64,000 nucleotides of DNA from the NCBI GenBank assembly GCA_964429575.1, contig CAYSCX010000004.1:1-64000 (forward strand), given 5' to 3'. Shown here piece after piece: positions 16,953 through 24,639 of this stretch. Below the pieces are notes generated by a model, which had not been told where the DNA came from, made no database searches, and saw only the letters and a list, made by a program, of their open reading frames with translations. The first letter of the stretch is position 1. Each line of letters starts with the position of its first letter. The position numbers were made by a program, and so were the translations under genes. The stretch comes from CAYSCX01 sp964429575 (GTDB taxonomy: Bacteria > Desulfobacterota > Binatia > Binatales > Binataceae).

Positions 16953-18228
16953 ATGGCGCAGCGGGCGCGGCGGCGCGCTGGCGCGCCATCAAGCGCGCGA
17001 ACCGAAACGACGGAAATGCGCTCTCGGCCGTGAGCATCTGCGCGAACCCCACCATTTCTTCGGCAGCCCATTGTTCCCGGCATGCAGCGCGATGCGCGAG
17101 CGATGTTGCGGGATCCAGTCCCAGCTCGCGCGAAACGCGCACGCTCGCATCGTAGTAGCGCAGTAGTTCCCGGTCGCGTGCGCGCGTGAATTCGGAAAGT
17201 GCCTCGCGGCCAACCACCGAACCGTTGCGCGCGCAGAACCACTTCGGCGCAAGCGCCGCGGCCACCTCCGCGCTTATCAGCGCGAACGAGTGTCCCTGGC
17301 CGAAAAGCGGATCGACGTGCAGACCGGAATCGCCGAGCAGCAAGGCGCCGTCGCACACGGGGTCGCGATAGGTGTTCTGAAGATATCCGGATGAACGTAT
17401 CTTCCCGGTGATGCGCGCCTCTCCGAGCAACCTCCCAACCGCAATGGACTCGCTGAGCTTCGCTGAAAAATTCGCGGTGAGATCGGAGCGAAACGACTGC
17501 AGCTCGCGCGAGTCGAACGCCACCGCGCCGACGACGCGCCCATCCTCGCAACGGCACACCAGGCTGCCCGCCCCCGGGCTGCTCTCGAACTCCGTGACGA
17601 CTTCATCGCCGAGCCGCGCCGCACGTACACCGTCGAAATAGGCGTAGTAGTACGCGCGGGCGCACGGAACGTCCTTGCTTGAAAATGCGCCGAGACGTTC
17701 GCCCGCAATCCGGGCGACGGCGCTGCGCATCCCGTCCGCACCCACCACGAGCGGCGCCGTGAACTCATGCAGCCCGGTCGAATCCTCGCCGCGTACGCCG
17801 GCTACCACGCCACTCTCGATGAGCAGATCGGTCACGCGAAACCGCGCGCGCACGGTGACCCGCTCGATGCATCGCGCGGCATCAAGCATCGCCTGGTCCA
17901 TGCGAACGCGGCCCAAACATAGGCCGCGCGCGTCAGCTTCACCGCCGGCGCGCAGCTCCGCGCAATAGTCAAAGTCGGGACCGGCGGTTCGCATGCGCGA
18001 GAATCGCACTCCGCCCGCTGACTCGAGCATCGCAAGCACGCCCATGCGCCCAAGCACCGCCGCACCACCGCCGAGAACGACGTGCGTTGAGATCGTGTCG
18101 GAAGGGAACTCCGCCTTGTCGACCAGCAGCACCCTCAGACCCGCCCGCGCGAACAGAATTGCCGCTGCGGTGCCGGCCACACGCGCGCCCACTATGACTA
18201 CGTCGAAAGTTGATCGAGAGATCGGCAT
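16942..18228 (-). CDS. FAD-dependent oxidoreductase (geranylgeranyl-reductase/PHBH type)
   Basis: A 428-residue flavoprotein. The N-terminal Rossmann motif VVIVGARVAGTAAAILFARAG binds FAD, a middle VVGADGMRSAVAR is the DG motif, and GALLLGDSGLHVDPLFGQG is the second FAD-ribityl motif. It fits FAD-dependent monooxygenases and geranylgeranyl-reductase-like enzymes; the substrate cannot be read. It is followed with overlap by the hydrolase-fold protein. A terminator (18305-18340) and a hairpin-rich segment lie 77 bases upstream on the same strand, so read-through from the small basic-protein unit could control it. Confidence 0.87.
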   Translation of the reverse strand: MPISRSTFDVVIVGARVAGTAAAILFARAGLRVLLVDKAEFPSDTISTHVVLGGGAAVLGRMGVLAMLESAGGVRFSRMRTAGPDFDYCAELRAGGEADARGLCLGRVRMDQAMLDAARCIERVTVRARFRVTDLLIESGVVAGVRGEDSTGLHEFTAPLVVGADGMRSAVARIAGERLGAFSSKDVPCARAYYYAYFDGVRAARLGDEVVTEFESSPGAGSLVCRCEDGRVVGAVAFDSRELQSFRSDLTANFSAKLSESIAVGRLLGEARITGKIRSSGYLQNTYRDPVCDGALLLGDSGLHVDPLFGQGHSFALISAEVAAALAPKWFCARNGSVVGREALSEFTRARDRELLRYYDASVRVSRELGLDPATSLAHRAACREQWAAEEMVGFAQMLTAESAFPSFRFARLMARQRAAAPAAPYAN

Positions 18229-18304
18229 GATCCAACCCGCCAGACGGCGTCGAGCCGCGGACCGGCATGAACATTAGAAACCACCGCGTCGCGGTGCAAG
18301 CGGG

Positions 18305-18340
18305 GGAGAAAGAAAGAGCCCCCTCTTACAAGGGGGCTCT
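18305..18340 (-). terminator. Rho-independent terminator of the small basic-protein unit
   Basis: Minus strand AGAGCCCCCT-TGTAAG-AGGGGGCTCT gives a 10-bp perfect stem followed by TTCTTTCT. It is strong on this strand and lacks a clean U-run on the other. Confidence 0.85.
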
Positions 18341-18441
18341 CCCGTTTTACGAGGCCTCGCAGCCCCGGCTCAATCCAGCAGCGTACCTGGCATCCGCCAG
18401 CCTCCGGGGTTAGCCCGGAGGGAGATATGCTTGTGGGTTAG
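18341..18441 (-). ncRNA. Possible structured RNA segment between small ORF and terminator
   Basis: Between the stop of the 34-residue protein and the terminator, the minus strand forms CTCCGGG-CTAA-CCCCGGAG and CTGGC-GGAT-GCCAG hairpins in succession, then a GCGAGGCCTCG palindrome. It could be a structured 3' UTR, a released small RNA or a leader of the downstream FAD oxidoreductase. I could not match it to any riboswitch consensus I know. Confidence 0.35.
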
Positions 18442-18546
18442 TTACTTCTTCTTTTTCTTCGCGGCCTTTTTCTTCATACGGCTCTTTCGCATTGATTTCG
18501 ATCTCTTGCCCGCTTTACGGGCGTGCTTCTTACGACCTACTGGCAT
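18442..18546 (-). CDS. 34-residue Lys/Arg-rich small protein
   Basis: The product starts MPVGRKKHARKAGKRSKS and ends KKKAAKKKKK. Eighteen of 34 residues are Lys or Arg and there is no acidic residue. It has a textbook ribosome site (GAGGAGG, 6 bases before ATG 18546), its own sigma-70-like promoter and its own terminator, so expression is very likely. The composition suggests a nucleic-acid or ribosome-binding peptide, like short basic ribosomal proteins or histone-H1-like tails, but I recognise no family. It lies divergent from ftsB. Confidence 0.8.
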   Translation of the reverse strand: MPVGRKKHARKAGKRSKSMRKSRMKKKAAKKKKK

Positions 18547-18627
18547 AGATACCTCCTCTCAACCGGTCACCGCTGGATAAGCAACAAAACTTATGTGTGG
18601 TTCTAGTCAACCGATCACACTGCGCGG

Positions 18628-18656
18628 ATTATAGAAACCTGTTATCTAAAACGCAA
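18628..18656 (-). promoter_or_regulatory. Sigma-70-type promoter of the small basic protein
   Basis: TTGCGT (18656-18651), 17-base spacer, perfect TATAAT (18633-18628). The predicted start near 18621 gives a leader of about 75 bases. Confidence 0.7.
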
Positions 18657-18783
18657 GAGGGTGCAAGGCGTTTTTAGAAGCGAATTCTAAATCAGGAACT
18701 AGTCGGAAATATTGGAGGTTTAGCCGAATTAGAATAGTGTTCAGACATAAGTGATCTTGAACTCTCGCTGGCGACACTTTACG

Positions 18784-19110
18784 ATGTCTCCTTCTGTGCG
18801 CTTAAGTCATCGGCTGCGCCGTGAGTGGCTCGTCCTAATCCTCGGCGCTGGACTGGTCGCATTTGTGATCGCCACTCTCGCGGGTTCCCAGGGACCGAGC
18901 GATCTGTTGGTTCTGCGGCGCTATCGCAGCCAGTTGGAGACTCAGCGCGAGCGGCTTGCAGAGCGCAATGCAGACCTTGGAACAATCGTTCAAAAGCTTC
19001 GTTCAGACGAGCCCTACCTCGAACGCCTGATCCGCAAGGAACTCGGCTACGCACGCGAGAGCGAACTAATCTACCGCTTCAGCGATGATGCGCCTGGTGA
19101 TCCGCGCTGA
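18784..19110 (+). CDS. ftsB: Septum formation initiator FtsB/DivIC-type
   Basis: A bitopic inner-membrane divisome protein that works with FtsL and FtsQ. The 108-residue frame has a basic cytoplasmic start, one transmembrane helix (WLVLILGAGLVAFVIATLAG), a coiled coil (LRRYRSQLETQRERLAERN) and the family tail DEPYLERLIRKELGYARESE followed by LIYRF. The frame extends to GTG 18751, but the family has a short N-terminus, so ATG 18784 is preferred; neither start has a good ribosome site. It is divergent from the small basic-protein unit. Confidence 0.87.
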   Translation: MSPSVRLSHRLRREWLVLILGAGLVAFVIATLAGSQGPSDLLVLRRYRSQLETQRERLAERNADLGTIVQKLRSDEPYLERLIRKELGYARESELIYRFSDDAPGDPR

Positions 19111-19189
19111 TGCGTGAGCGAGCATTGGCGCCTGATGCACGCGCGTCGCGGACGCAGCTCTCGCTTGTAGCGCGACAGGAGGATTCACG

Positions 19190-19606
19190 GTGGGCTTCGT
19201 AATCGCGCTTCATTTGTTCGGCGTCATCTTCTGGCTCGGCAGCTTGCTCATGATCACGCGCTGGCTCGCGATGGTTCCAGACGAGGTCGGAATCGCCAAG
19301 GAAAGATTCATCGTCGCATCAGAGCGGATGTTTAGGGTCGGCGGCAATATCGGCGCAGCGAGCGCGCTTGCGTTCGGCATCTTGCTCATTCTCATGGAGC
19401 CGTCCGTGCTGCGGCAGGGTTGGCTGCACGCCAAGCTGGCTCTTGTTGCCATCCTGCTTTTCTACCACGCGCGTTTGTACCGCAGGATCGTAACGCTCGC
19501 AGATGCGCCCGCGAGCGCTTCGCGCAAGGAGTTCATGACGATGCATGCGGCGGTGAGCCTGGTGCTGCTCGCGATCCTGCTGCTCGTTGCGATCCGGCCG
19601 TTCTGA
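19190..19606 (+). CDS. HemJ/CopD-like membrane protein
   Basis: A 138-residue protein with four transmembrane helices. A His in the first helix (ALHLFGVIFWLGSLLMITRW), the WLHAKLALVAILLFYHARLYRR helix with two His, and the C-terminal LLAILLLVAIRPF resemble HemJ protoporphyrinogen IX oxidase and the related CopD family. Those proteins bind heme through such histidines. GTG 19190 is the start; AGGAGG lies 8 bases before it. Which of the two functions applies cannot be settled by eye. Downstream genes run the other way. Confidence 0.7.
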   Translation: MGFVIALHLFGVIFWLGSLLMITRWLAMVPDEVGIAKERFIVASERMFRVGGNIGAASALAFGILLILMEPSVLRQGWLHAKLALVAILLFYHARLYRRIVTLADAPASASRKEFMTMHAAVSLVLLAILLLVAIRPF

Positions 19607-19624
19607 CCGCGCGAGCGTTTCACT

Positions 19625-20017
19625 TCAAGCCGGCGGGCTTTCTACCGAGGCGTGGATGTGCGCGATGCGCCAACCCCCACCACCACGGCGCATGACGAAG
19701 GTGCGCCGATGGACCGGGCCGGGCTGGCTCAGGTGAAACGTGAGTAGCGCGGCGCCGCCGCCGCCCAGCTCCCGCGCCACCAGATCCGCGGTTTCAATTC
19801 TGATCGGCTGCGCCGCCTGGCGAATCAACTGAAGTATTGCCTTGAACTGCTCGAGGATCGCAGCCCTGCCTTCGAGCCGCCGTGGATAGGCCGGCATCGG
19901 TGAGAACATCTGCGCGTCGTCTTCGAAAAATGACGCGATGTGCTCAATGTCGAGAGACTCGACCGCGCGCAAGAAGCGATCGAGCGTGTCGCGAACTTCG
20001 GCCTCGAATGCGGCCAT
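19625..20017 (-). CDS. NTF2-like/SnoaL-type protein
   Basis: A 130-residue single-domain protein with the NTF2-like cone fold signature: an N-terminal helix VRDTLDRFLRAVESLDIE, HIASFFEDDAQMFSP, an EGRAAILEQFKAIL helix, and a curved sheet ending RRGGGGWRIAHIHAS. Family members range from isomerases to pure binding proteins, so no reaction is assigned. GGAGGG lies close before ATG 20017. It directly follows gloB on the same strand with a 14-base gap, so both may be in one transcript. Confidence 0.82.
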   Translation of the reverse strand: MAAFEAEVRDTLDRFLRAVESLDIEHIASFFEDDAQMFSPMPAYPRRLEGRAAILEQFKAILQLIRQAAQPIRIETADLVARELGGGGAALLTFHLSQPGPVHRRTFVMRRGGGGWRIAHIHASVESPPA

Positions 20018-20031
20018 TGGCGTCCCTCCAT

Positions 20032-20808
20032 CTAGAAGCGATCCTTCAGCTCTCGCGCCTTCGCAAATATCGCGACCGGGTCATCACCCGCCGTCGGCGC
20101 GATTTTGCGGATCGCCGCCCGCAGCTCCGGGCTCTCCGTGCGCAGGAACGGATTGGTCCGTTTTTCGTCCGCGATGGTCGACGGCACTGTATATTTCCCC
20201 TCTGCCAGAACCTTTTTCGACCACGCGTGCTTGGCTTTGAGCGCTTCGTTGTTCGGCTCGAGCGTGAGCGCGAACCGCAAATTCTTTTCAGTGTATTCGT
20301 GGCCGCAGTAAACCTGCGTGTCGCCGGGCAGCGCGGCGAGTTTGGCGAGCGAATCGACCATCGTCCCGGCGTTGCCCTCGAAGACGCGGCCGCATCCGCC
20401 GATGAAGAGCGTGTCGCCGGTGAAGACTGATTTGAGCTTGGGAAAGTAGTACGCGACGTGGCCGCTGGTGTGCGCGGGAATTCCGATCACGCGTCCCTCC
20501 AGCCCACCGATGCGCACCGTATCTCCGTCCTCGACCGGATTGGTCAGCGCCGGAATCCTGCCGCCCTCCGCACGCGCGCCGTAAACCTTGAGCCCCGCGA
20601 CCTTCGCCACCAGATCCTGATTGCCGCCCGAGTGGTCTCCATGCCAGTGCGTGGTCAGCACCGCGGCTAGACGCACGCCGTGTTGCTTCGCCGCGGCAAT
20701 GATCTTGTCGGCCTCCGCGCAATCGGCCACCGCGCACTCTTTGCTCGCATCGTCGATCACCAGGTACGCGTAGTTGTCCGAAAGTTGAGGTACTGGAATT
20801 ATCGCCAT
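20032..20808 (-). CDS. gloB: Hydroxyacylglutathione hydrolase (glyoxalase II)
   Basis: A metallo-beta-lactamase-fold thioesterase that hydrolyses S-lactoylglutathione. The 258-residue protein has the metal site THWHGDHSGGN, the second metal His in HTSGHVAYYF, the bridging Asp in FTGDTLFIGGCGR and the later CGHEYTEKNL. The C-terminal substrate domain ends TNPFLRTESPEL. Start ATG 20808 follows GGAGG by 8 bases. It implies use of glutathione or a similar thiol, in keeping with a Gram-negative host. Confidence 0.94.
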   Translation of the reverse strand: MAIIPVPQLSDNYAYLVIDDASKECAVADCAEADKIIAAAKQHGVRLAAVLTTHWHGDHSGGNQDLVAKVAGLKVYGARAEGGRIPALTNPVEDGDTVRIGGLEGRVIGIPAHTSGHVAYYFPKLKSVFTGDTLFIGGCGRVFEGNAGTMVDSLAKLAALPGDTQVYCGHEYTEKNLRFALTLEPNNEALKAKHAWSKKVLAEGKYTVPSTIADEKRTNPFLRTESPELRAAIRKIAPTAGDDPVAIFAKARELKDRF

Positions 20809-20859
20809 GGGTGCGACCTCCTTGTGTCTGCGACCGCCACCTTCGCGCCGCGCGCGGCT

Positions 20860-21633
20860 TCAGACGCCGATGATGTTGAAGCCAGAGTCCACATAAACGG
20901 TCTGGCCGGTTACGCCGGTGGAGAGATCGCTCAGCAACGTCGCCGCCATCTTGCCGACTTCATCGTGCCGAATTCCGCGGCCGAGCGGCGAACGCTCCTC
21001 GACCACGTGCTGCATCGTGTGAAAGTCGCGAATCGCCGCCGACGACAGCGTGCGCGCCGGCCCGGCGCTGAGCGCGTTAACCCGAATATTCTTGCGGCCG
21101 AGATCGAGCGAGAGGTAGCGCACGCACGCCTCCAGCGCCGCCTTCGCGACACCCATTACGTTGTAGTTCGGGATCGCGCGCACCGCGCCAAGATAAGTCA
21201 GCGTCAGGATTGAGCCGCCGCCGCGCTTTTCCATCAATGGCTCCGCCGCGCGGGCGAGCGCGACCAACGAATAGGCGCTGATCTCCAGCGAGCGCATGAA
21301 ATTCTTGCGGCTAACCGTCAGGAATCGATCGCGAAGATCCTCGCGCTCCGCGAATGCGACCGCGTGAACCAGCATGTCCAGACCGGCCCAGAGTTTGTCG
21401 ATTGCCGCGAAGGTCTCCGCTATCTGCGCGTCGTTGGTGACGTCGAGCTCGCCGACAACCTTCGCGCCTACCTGCTCTGCAAGCGGCAGCACGCGCTTCT
21501 GTAGAATTTCGCCCTGATAAGTGAACGCAAGCTCGGCGCCCTGCGCCTTGAGTTCCCGCGCGATCGCCCACGCCAGGCTCTTGTCATTGGCCACGCCGAT
21601 TACGAGCGCCCGCTTGCCATCCGCTATTCCCAT
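20860..21633 (-). CDS. fabI: Enoyl-[acyl-carrier-protein] reductase (NADH)
   Basis: It performs the last reductive step in each cycle of type II fatty acid synthesis and is the usual triclosan target. The 257-residue SDR has the FabI-type nucleotide start ALVIGVANDKSLAWAIA, HAVAFAERE, the catalytic pair in YNVMGVAKAALEACVRYL (Tyr-X6-Lys) and RVNALSAGPARTLSSAAI. It lacks nothing obvious. A moderate GAAAGGA ribosome site precedes ATG 21633. It sits between an MBL-fold gene upstream and gloB downstream, all on the minus strand. Confidence 0.96.
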   Translation of the reverse strand: MGIADGKRALVIGVANDKSLAWAIARELKAQGAELAFTYQGEILQKRVLPLAEQVGAKVVGELDVTNDAQIAETFAAIDKLWAGLDMLVHAVAFAEREDLRDRFLTVSRKNFMRSLEISAYSLVALARAAEPLMEKRGGGSILTLTYLGAVRAIPNYNVMGVAKAALEACVRYLSLDLGRKNIRVNALSAGPARTLSSAAIRDFHTMQHVVEERSPLGRGIRHDEVGKMAATLLSDLSTGVTGQTVYVDSGFNIIGV

Positions 21634-21678
21634 CGTGATTCGTCCTTTCGCTGATTGAGCCGCCGCGCTGCGCGAGTG

Positions 21679-22452
21679 CTAGAGCTCGATCCTCATGCCG
21701 TCGTAGGCCATCTCGAGCGCAACGTCGCCTTCGTGCTCCAGCACTTTGCTGCCAAGATGTGTCAGCACCATGCGTTGAACGTTGAAGTCGTGGCGTCGGG
21801 CCGCAAGCTCAGTGTATCGCATGTGTTTGAAGCCGCCCTCGCGATCAAACAGGCTGCATTCGGTTAGGAACAGATCCGCGCCGTCGCAAAACGGCACCAG
21901 CTCTTCGTTCCACGCGGTGTCTCCGCTGAAGACGATCGTTTTTCCGGCCACCCTAACGCGCAGCGACAGAGAGACGTCGGGCGCCGTGTGCGGGCTTCGG
22001 ATCGCTTCGACTTTCACCCCACGCAGCCGCGTGCTGCATTCCGGCTCGAGTATTGCCCACTTGAGTTTGGATTCGACTCGATCCCAAAGAAAACCCGGAT
22101 ACATCGCGCGCACCACTGCGCGCGTGCGGCTCTCAAGATTGCGCGGCCCGGCGATCGTAAGCGATGTGCGGCGGCGCGACTCAAATGCGTACTCGAGCAC
22201 CAGAAACGCGAGTCCTGCGAAGTGGTCGCCGTGAAGGTGGCTTATCAGCACCAGATCGATCGTCTCGGGTGCAATCCGCTCGCGCTTGAGCGACCCCACC
22301 ACGTCTGGTCCCGCCTCCATCAGCACGCGCGTCGCGCCGGACTCGATCAGATATGCGGAATGCGAACATCCGCCGCTTGCGAACGCGTCGCCCGTCCCGA
22401 GCATCAGCACGCTCACGGGCTTGCCATTAGATTGCGCGCGCGTCGAATTCAT
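21679..22452 (-). CDS. RNase Z-like metallo-beta-lactamase hydrolase
   Basis: An MBL-fold protein of about 257 residues. VLMLGTGDAFASGGCSHSAY is the start of the fold, SHLHGDHFAGL the metal motif, RSPHTAPDVSLSLRV the next His, FSGDTAWNEELVPF the bridging Asp and VLTHLGSK the last His. The layout fits RNase Z/ElaC-like and PhnP-like hydrolases, but the short length and missing exosite argue against a tRNA 3' endonuclease. The open frame reaches 22767, yet upstream residues are an antisense shadow of the LLM gene. ATG 22452 is chosen (22467 and 22464 are possible). Divergent from the LLM gene by about 50 bases. Confidence 0.8.
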   Translation of the reverse strand: MNSTRAQSNGKPVSVLMLGTGDAFASGGCSHSAYLIESGATRVLMEAGPDVVGSLKRERIAPETIDLVLISHLHGDHFAGLAFLVLEYAFESRRRTSLTIAGPRNLESRTRAVVRAMYPGFLWDRVESKLKWAILEPECSTRLRGVKVEAIRSPHTAPDVSLSLRVRVAGKTIVFSGDTAWNEELVPFCDGADLFLTECSLFDREGGFKHMRYTELAARRHDFNVQRMVLTHLGSKVLEHEGDVALEMAYDGMRIEL

Positions 22453-22510
22453 CGCGGCGGCCATCATGCTAGTATCATGCTTCCACCGGCGTAAACCACG
22501 GAGTTTTGCG

Positions 22511-23454
22511 ATGAAGCAGGTGAAGATCGGAATCGGGTTCGGCCTGTGGCGGCTCGGAATGCCGAGCGCGGACACCATCGTCCGCGTCGCGGAGCGCGCC
22601 GAGGAGTGGGGAGTCGATTCGTTCTGGCTCTCCGACCATCTCCTTGCGCCGTCGCCCGAACTCGACGTCGTCGCGACGCTATCGCTGCTCGCATCGCGCA
22701 CCTCGCGGATGAAACTCGGCCCCAGCGTGCTGTTGCTCAACCTGCGCCAGCCGCTTTTGGTCGCCAAGGCGTTCGCGTCGCTCGATTATCTGTCCGGCGG
22801 GCGAATGGTAATGGCAGTCGGCACTGGAAACAATCTCGCCGACTATGCTGCATGCGGCATCCCGGCCGCGGCACGCGGCTCGATGAAGGTATTGAAGTGT
22901 TGCGCGAGGTGTGGCGAGCGCCGAATGCGAGCTATCACGGCCGGTTCTTCAATTTCGACAACGTGACCATCGAGCCGCGGCCAGTCGCGCGGACCAACAA
23001 CGACTTTGGCACCATGGACATCTGGGTCGGCGGACGCTCCGAGGGTGCGCTCAAGCGCACCGCGAAACTCGCCGACGGATATTTTGCGTCGTTTCAGACC
23101 CCGCTGGAGTTCGCGGCCAGCATGGCGAAGATTCGCGCGTACGCGGCCGAGTATGGACGTGTCGATGCGCATATCGAATCCGGCCTCATCTTGCTCTGTC
23201 GCATCGCGAGGTCGCGCGAGCAGGCGCTCGAGGAGATGCAGCCGATGCTGGGAGCACTCGGGCCCGGCGCCGGGCAATTCCTCGAGCGCTCCGTGTTCGG
23301 TTCGCCCGACGACGTGCTCGGGCGTCTGGGCGAGTACGTCGCGGCCGGACTCGACAAGTTCGTGCTGTGGCCCATTGCGCAGCCGGATGTATGGGCGCGC
23401 CAGGTAGAGCTGGTCGGCCGTGAGATCGCATCGCAGTACGGCGCCGCAGCGTAA
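22511..23454 (+). pseudogene. LLM-class flavin-dependent oxidoreductase with a frameshift
   Basis: The N-terminal part (VKIGIGFGLWRLGMPSADT, FWLSDHLLAPSP, a GGRMVMAVGTGNN loop) reads from ATG 22511 in one frame up to about 22885. The rest of the same family (RLDEGIEVLREVW, DIWVGGRSEGALKR, a C-terminal PDDVLGRLGEYVAAGLDKF) continues in another frame to 23454. One base is missing, or two gained, near GCACGCGGCTCGATG at about 22875-22890. Apart from this the protein looks intact, so it may be an assembly error or a young pseudogene. The family uses F420 or FMN; substrate unknown. Its 3' end overlaps the following lipoprotein gene. Confidence 0.82.
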
Positions 23455-24016
23455 CCGCGCGGCGCTCTCTCTGCTCGCCGCTGCGGCGGCGATGATCGCC
23501 GCGTGCGGTGAGCCTCCCAAAGCGGTCGCGCCGCTGCGCTACACGAGCGCCGAACAAGTCGAGAGAACGTTTCGCGCAAAGCCCTTCGTGCTCGGCGAAG
23601 ACACTTCCGTCGCACTGGTGCGCGCGCCGGATTGGTCCAAGGACCGCAACTTGCGCCTGCCGTTTTGGCTCGGGATGAACGTGCTGGTGCCAGGGGTCTT
23701 GCAGCCGCAGGAAGGCGACTACTACGTGATCAGCGAAGCGGTGCTGCAGAAGCAGCTCGACGCGCCGGGTGAGTGGCTGATCGAGGCGGGCAGCAAGCTC
23801 GTCAAACAGCAAGCCATCTACGTAACCACCAAGGCGCGCTACGTCGGCACGGGAAAGATCCTGCCGACCATCGTCCAGTTCATCGGCAAGCGCGCGCTCG
23901 AGTCGCCCGACGGCAGGAAGGTTGAACTGCCCGTGCTCCGCGAGGTTTCGTTGCCGATGAAGTGGACGCTCAAGGGCGGCGTCCCAAAGAGTTACGCGCG
24001 CTACCAGATCAGATGA
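23420..24016 (+). CDS. Uncharacterised lipoprotein, paralog 1
   Basis: A 198-residue protein with a lipoprotein signal (basic start, LSLLAAAAAMIAAC, Cys29). The mature part has no family I recognise. Its pattern is LPFWLGMN-LVPG-YYVISEAVL-WLIEAGSKLVK-GKILPTIVQFIG-PVLREVSLP. The same ordered pattern recurs in the next gene, which is clearly a tandem paralog. Start GTG 23420 lies inside the end of the LLM gene. Its TGA overlaps the ATG of paralog 2 (ATGA), so the two are co-translated and probably form a pair at the membrane surface. Confidence 0.75.
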   Translation: MRSHRSTAPQRNRAALSLLAAAAAMIAACGEPPKAVAPLRYTSAEQVERTFRAKPFVLGEDTSVALVRAPDWSKDRNLRLPFWLGMNVLVPGVLQPQEGDYYVISEAVLQKQLDAPGEWLIEAGSKLVKQQAIYVTTKARYVGTGKILPTIVQFIGKRALESPDGRKVELPVLREVSLPMKWTLKGGVPKSYARYQIR

Positions 24017-24627
24017 AGATGACGATGTCTGCGTGCGCCGCGATTGCCATCGCGTGCGTACTTTCGTTCGCTGCATGTACGCCGGATCGGGCGATGGATT
24101 TCGGCCCCGAGGGCGAGATTTCGACTCCGCCCGAGGACCAACTTTCGCGCGAAATCTTGATCGAGTTTGCCGGCCATGATTTCACGCTCGGTGAAAACGA
24201 CAAGCAGGCCCAAGTGCGGCTGCGCACCTGGGAGCCGGGCCGGCGCGTGATCCTTCCCTACTGGCTCGGCATTAATCCGGTCTTGCCCGGCTTCCGCCGT
24301 CCCACCCTCGGCAGAATCTACGTAGTCAGTGAGGCCTTGCTCGTGCGGCCGTTGGGCCCCAACCAGTATCTGATCCGCGCCGGCTCCAAGATGTTCAAGT
24401 CCGATACGATCCTCAAGACGACACGCACCCATTATCTCGACACCGGCAAGATGCTTCCGATCGTGGTGCGCTTCGTCGGCACCCGCACCATCACTGTCCC
24501 TCGCGACCCCCCGCACAGCGGTACCGTCACGATCAAGGCGCCGGTGCTCAAAGAAGTGTCGCTGCCGGCGTACATCGATCGTCGGCTCGACGGCTACGCG
24601 AAGTACGAAGTGCTGAATCCCGCTTGA
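24013..24627 (+). CDS. Uncharacterised lipoprotein, paralog 2
   Basis: A 204-residue lipoprotein (signal MKMTMSACAAIAIACVLSF followed by AAC, lipid Cys at 22). Conserved blocks match paralog 1 in order: ILPYWLGINPVLPGF, IYVVSEALL, YLIRAGSKMFKSDTI, TGKMLPIVVRFVGTRT, APVLKEVSLPAYID, and a YAKYEV near the C-terminus. Identity looks moderate, so the duplication is old. ATG 24013 overlaps the previous stop; the longer frame from 23962 lies in paralog 1. The next gene converges, so the unit ends here. Function unknown. Confidence 0.78.
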   Translation: MKMTMSACAAIAIACVLSFAACTPDRAMDFGPEGEISTPPEDQLSREILIEFAGHDFTLGENDKQAQVRLRTWEPGRRVILPYWLGINPVLPGFRRPTLGRIYVVSEALLVRPLGPNQYLIRAGSKMFKSDTILKTTRTHYLDTGKMLPIVVRFVGTRTITVPRDPPHSGTVTIKAPVLKEVSLPAYIDRRLDGYAKYEVLNPA

Positions 24628-24639
24628 GCGCAGGGACTG

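Noticed and set aside
22467..22767. N-terminal extension of the MBL hydrolase
   Set aside because: It is antisense to the LLM gene; the MBL fold starts at VLMLGTGDAF.
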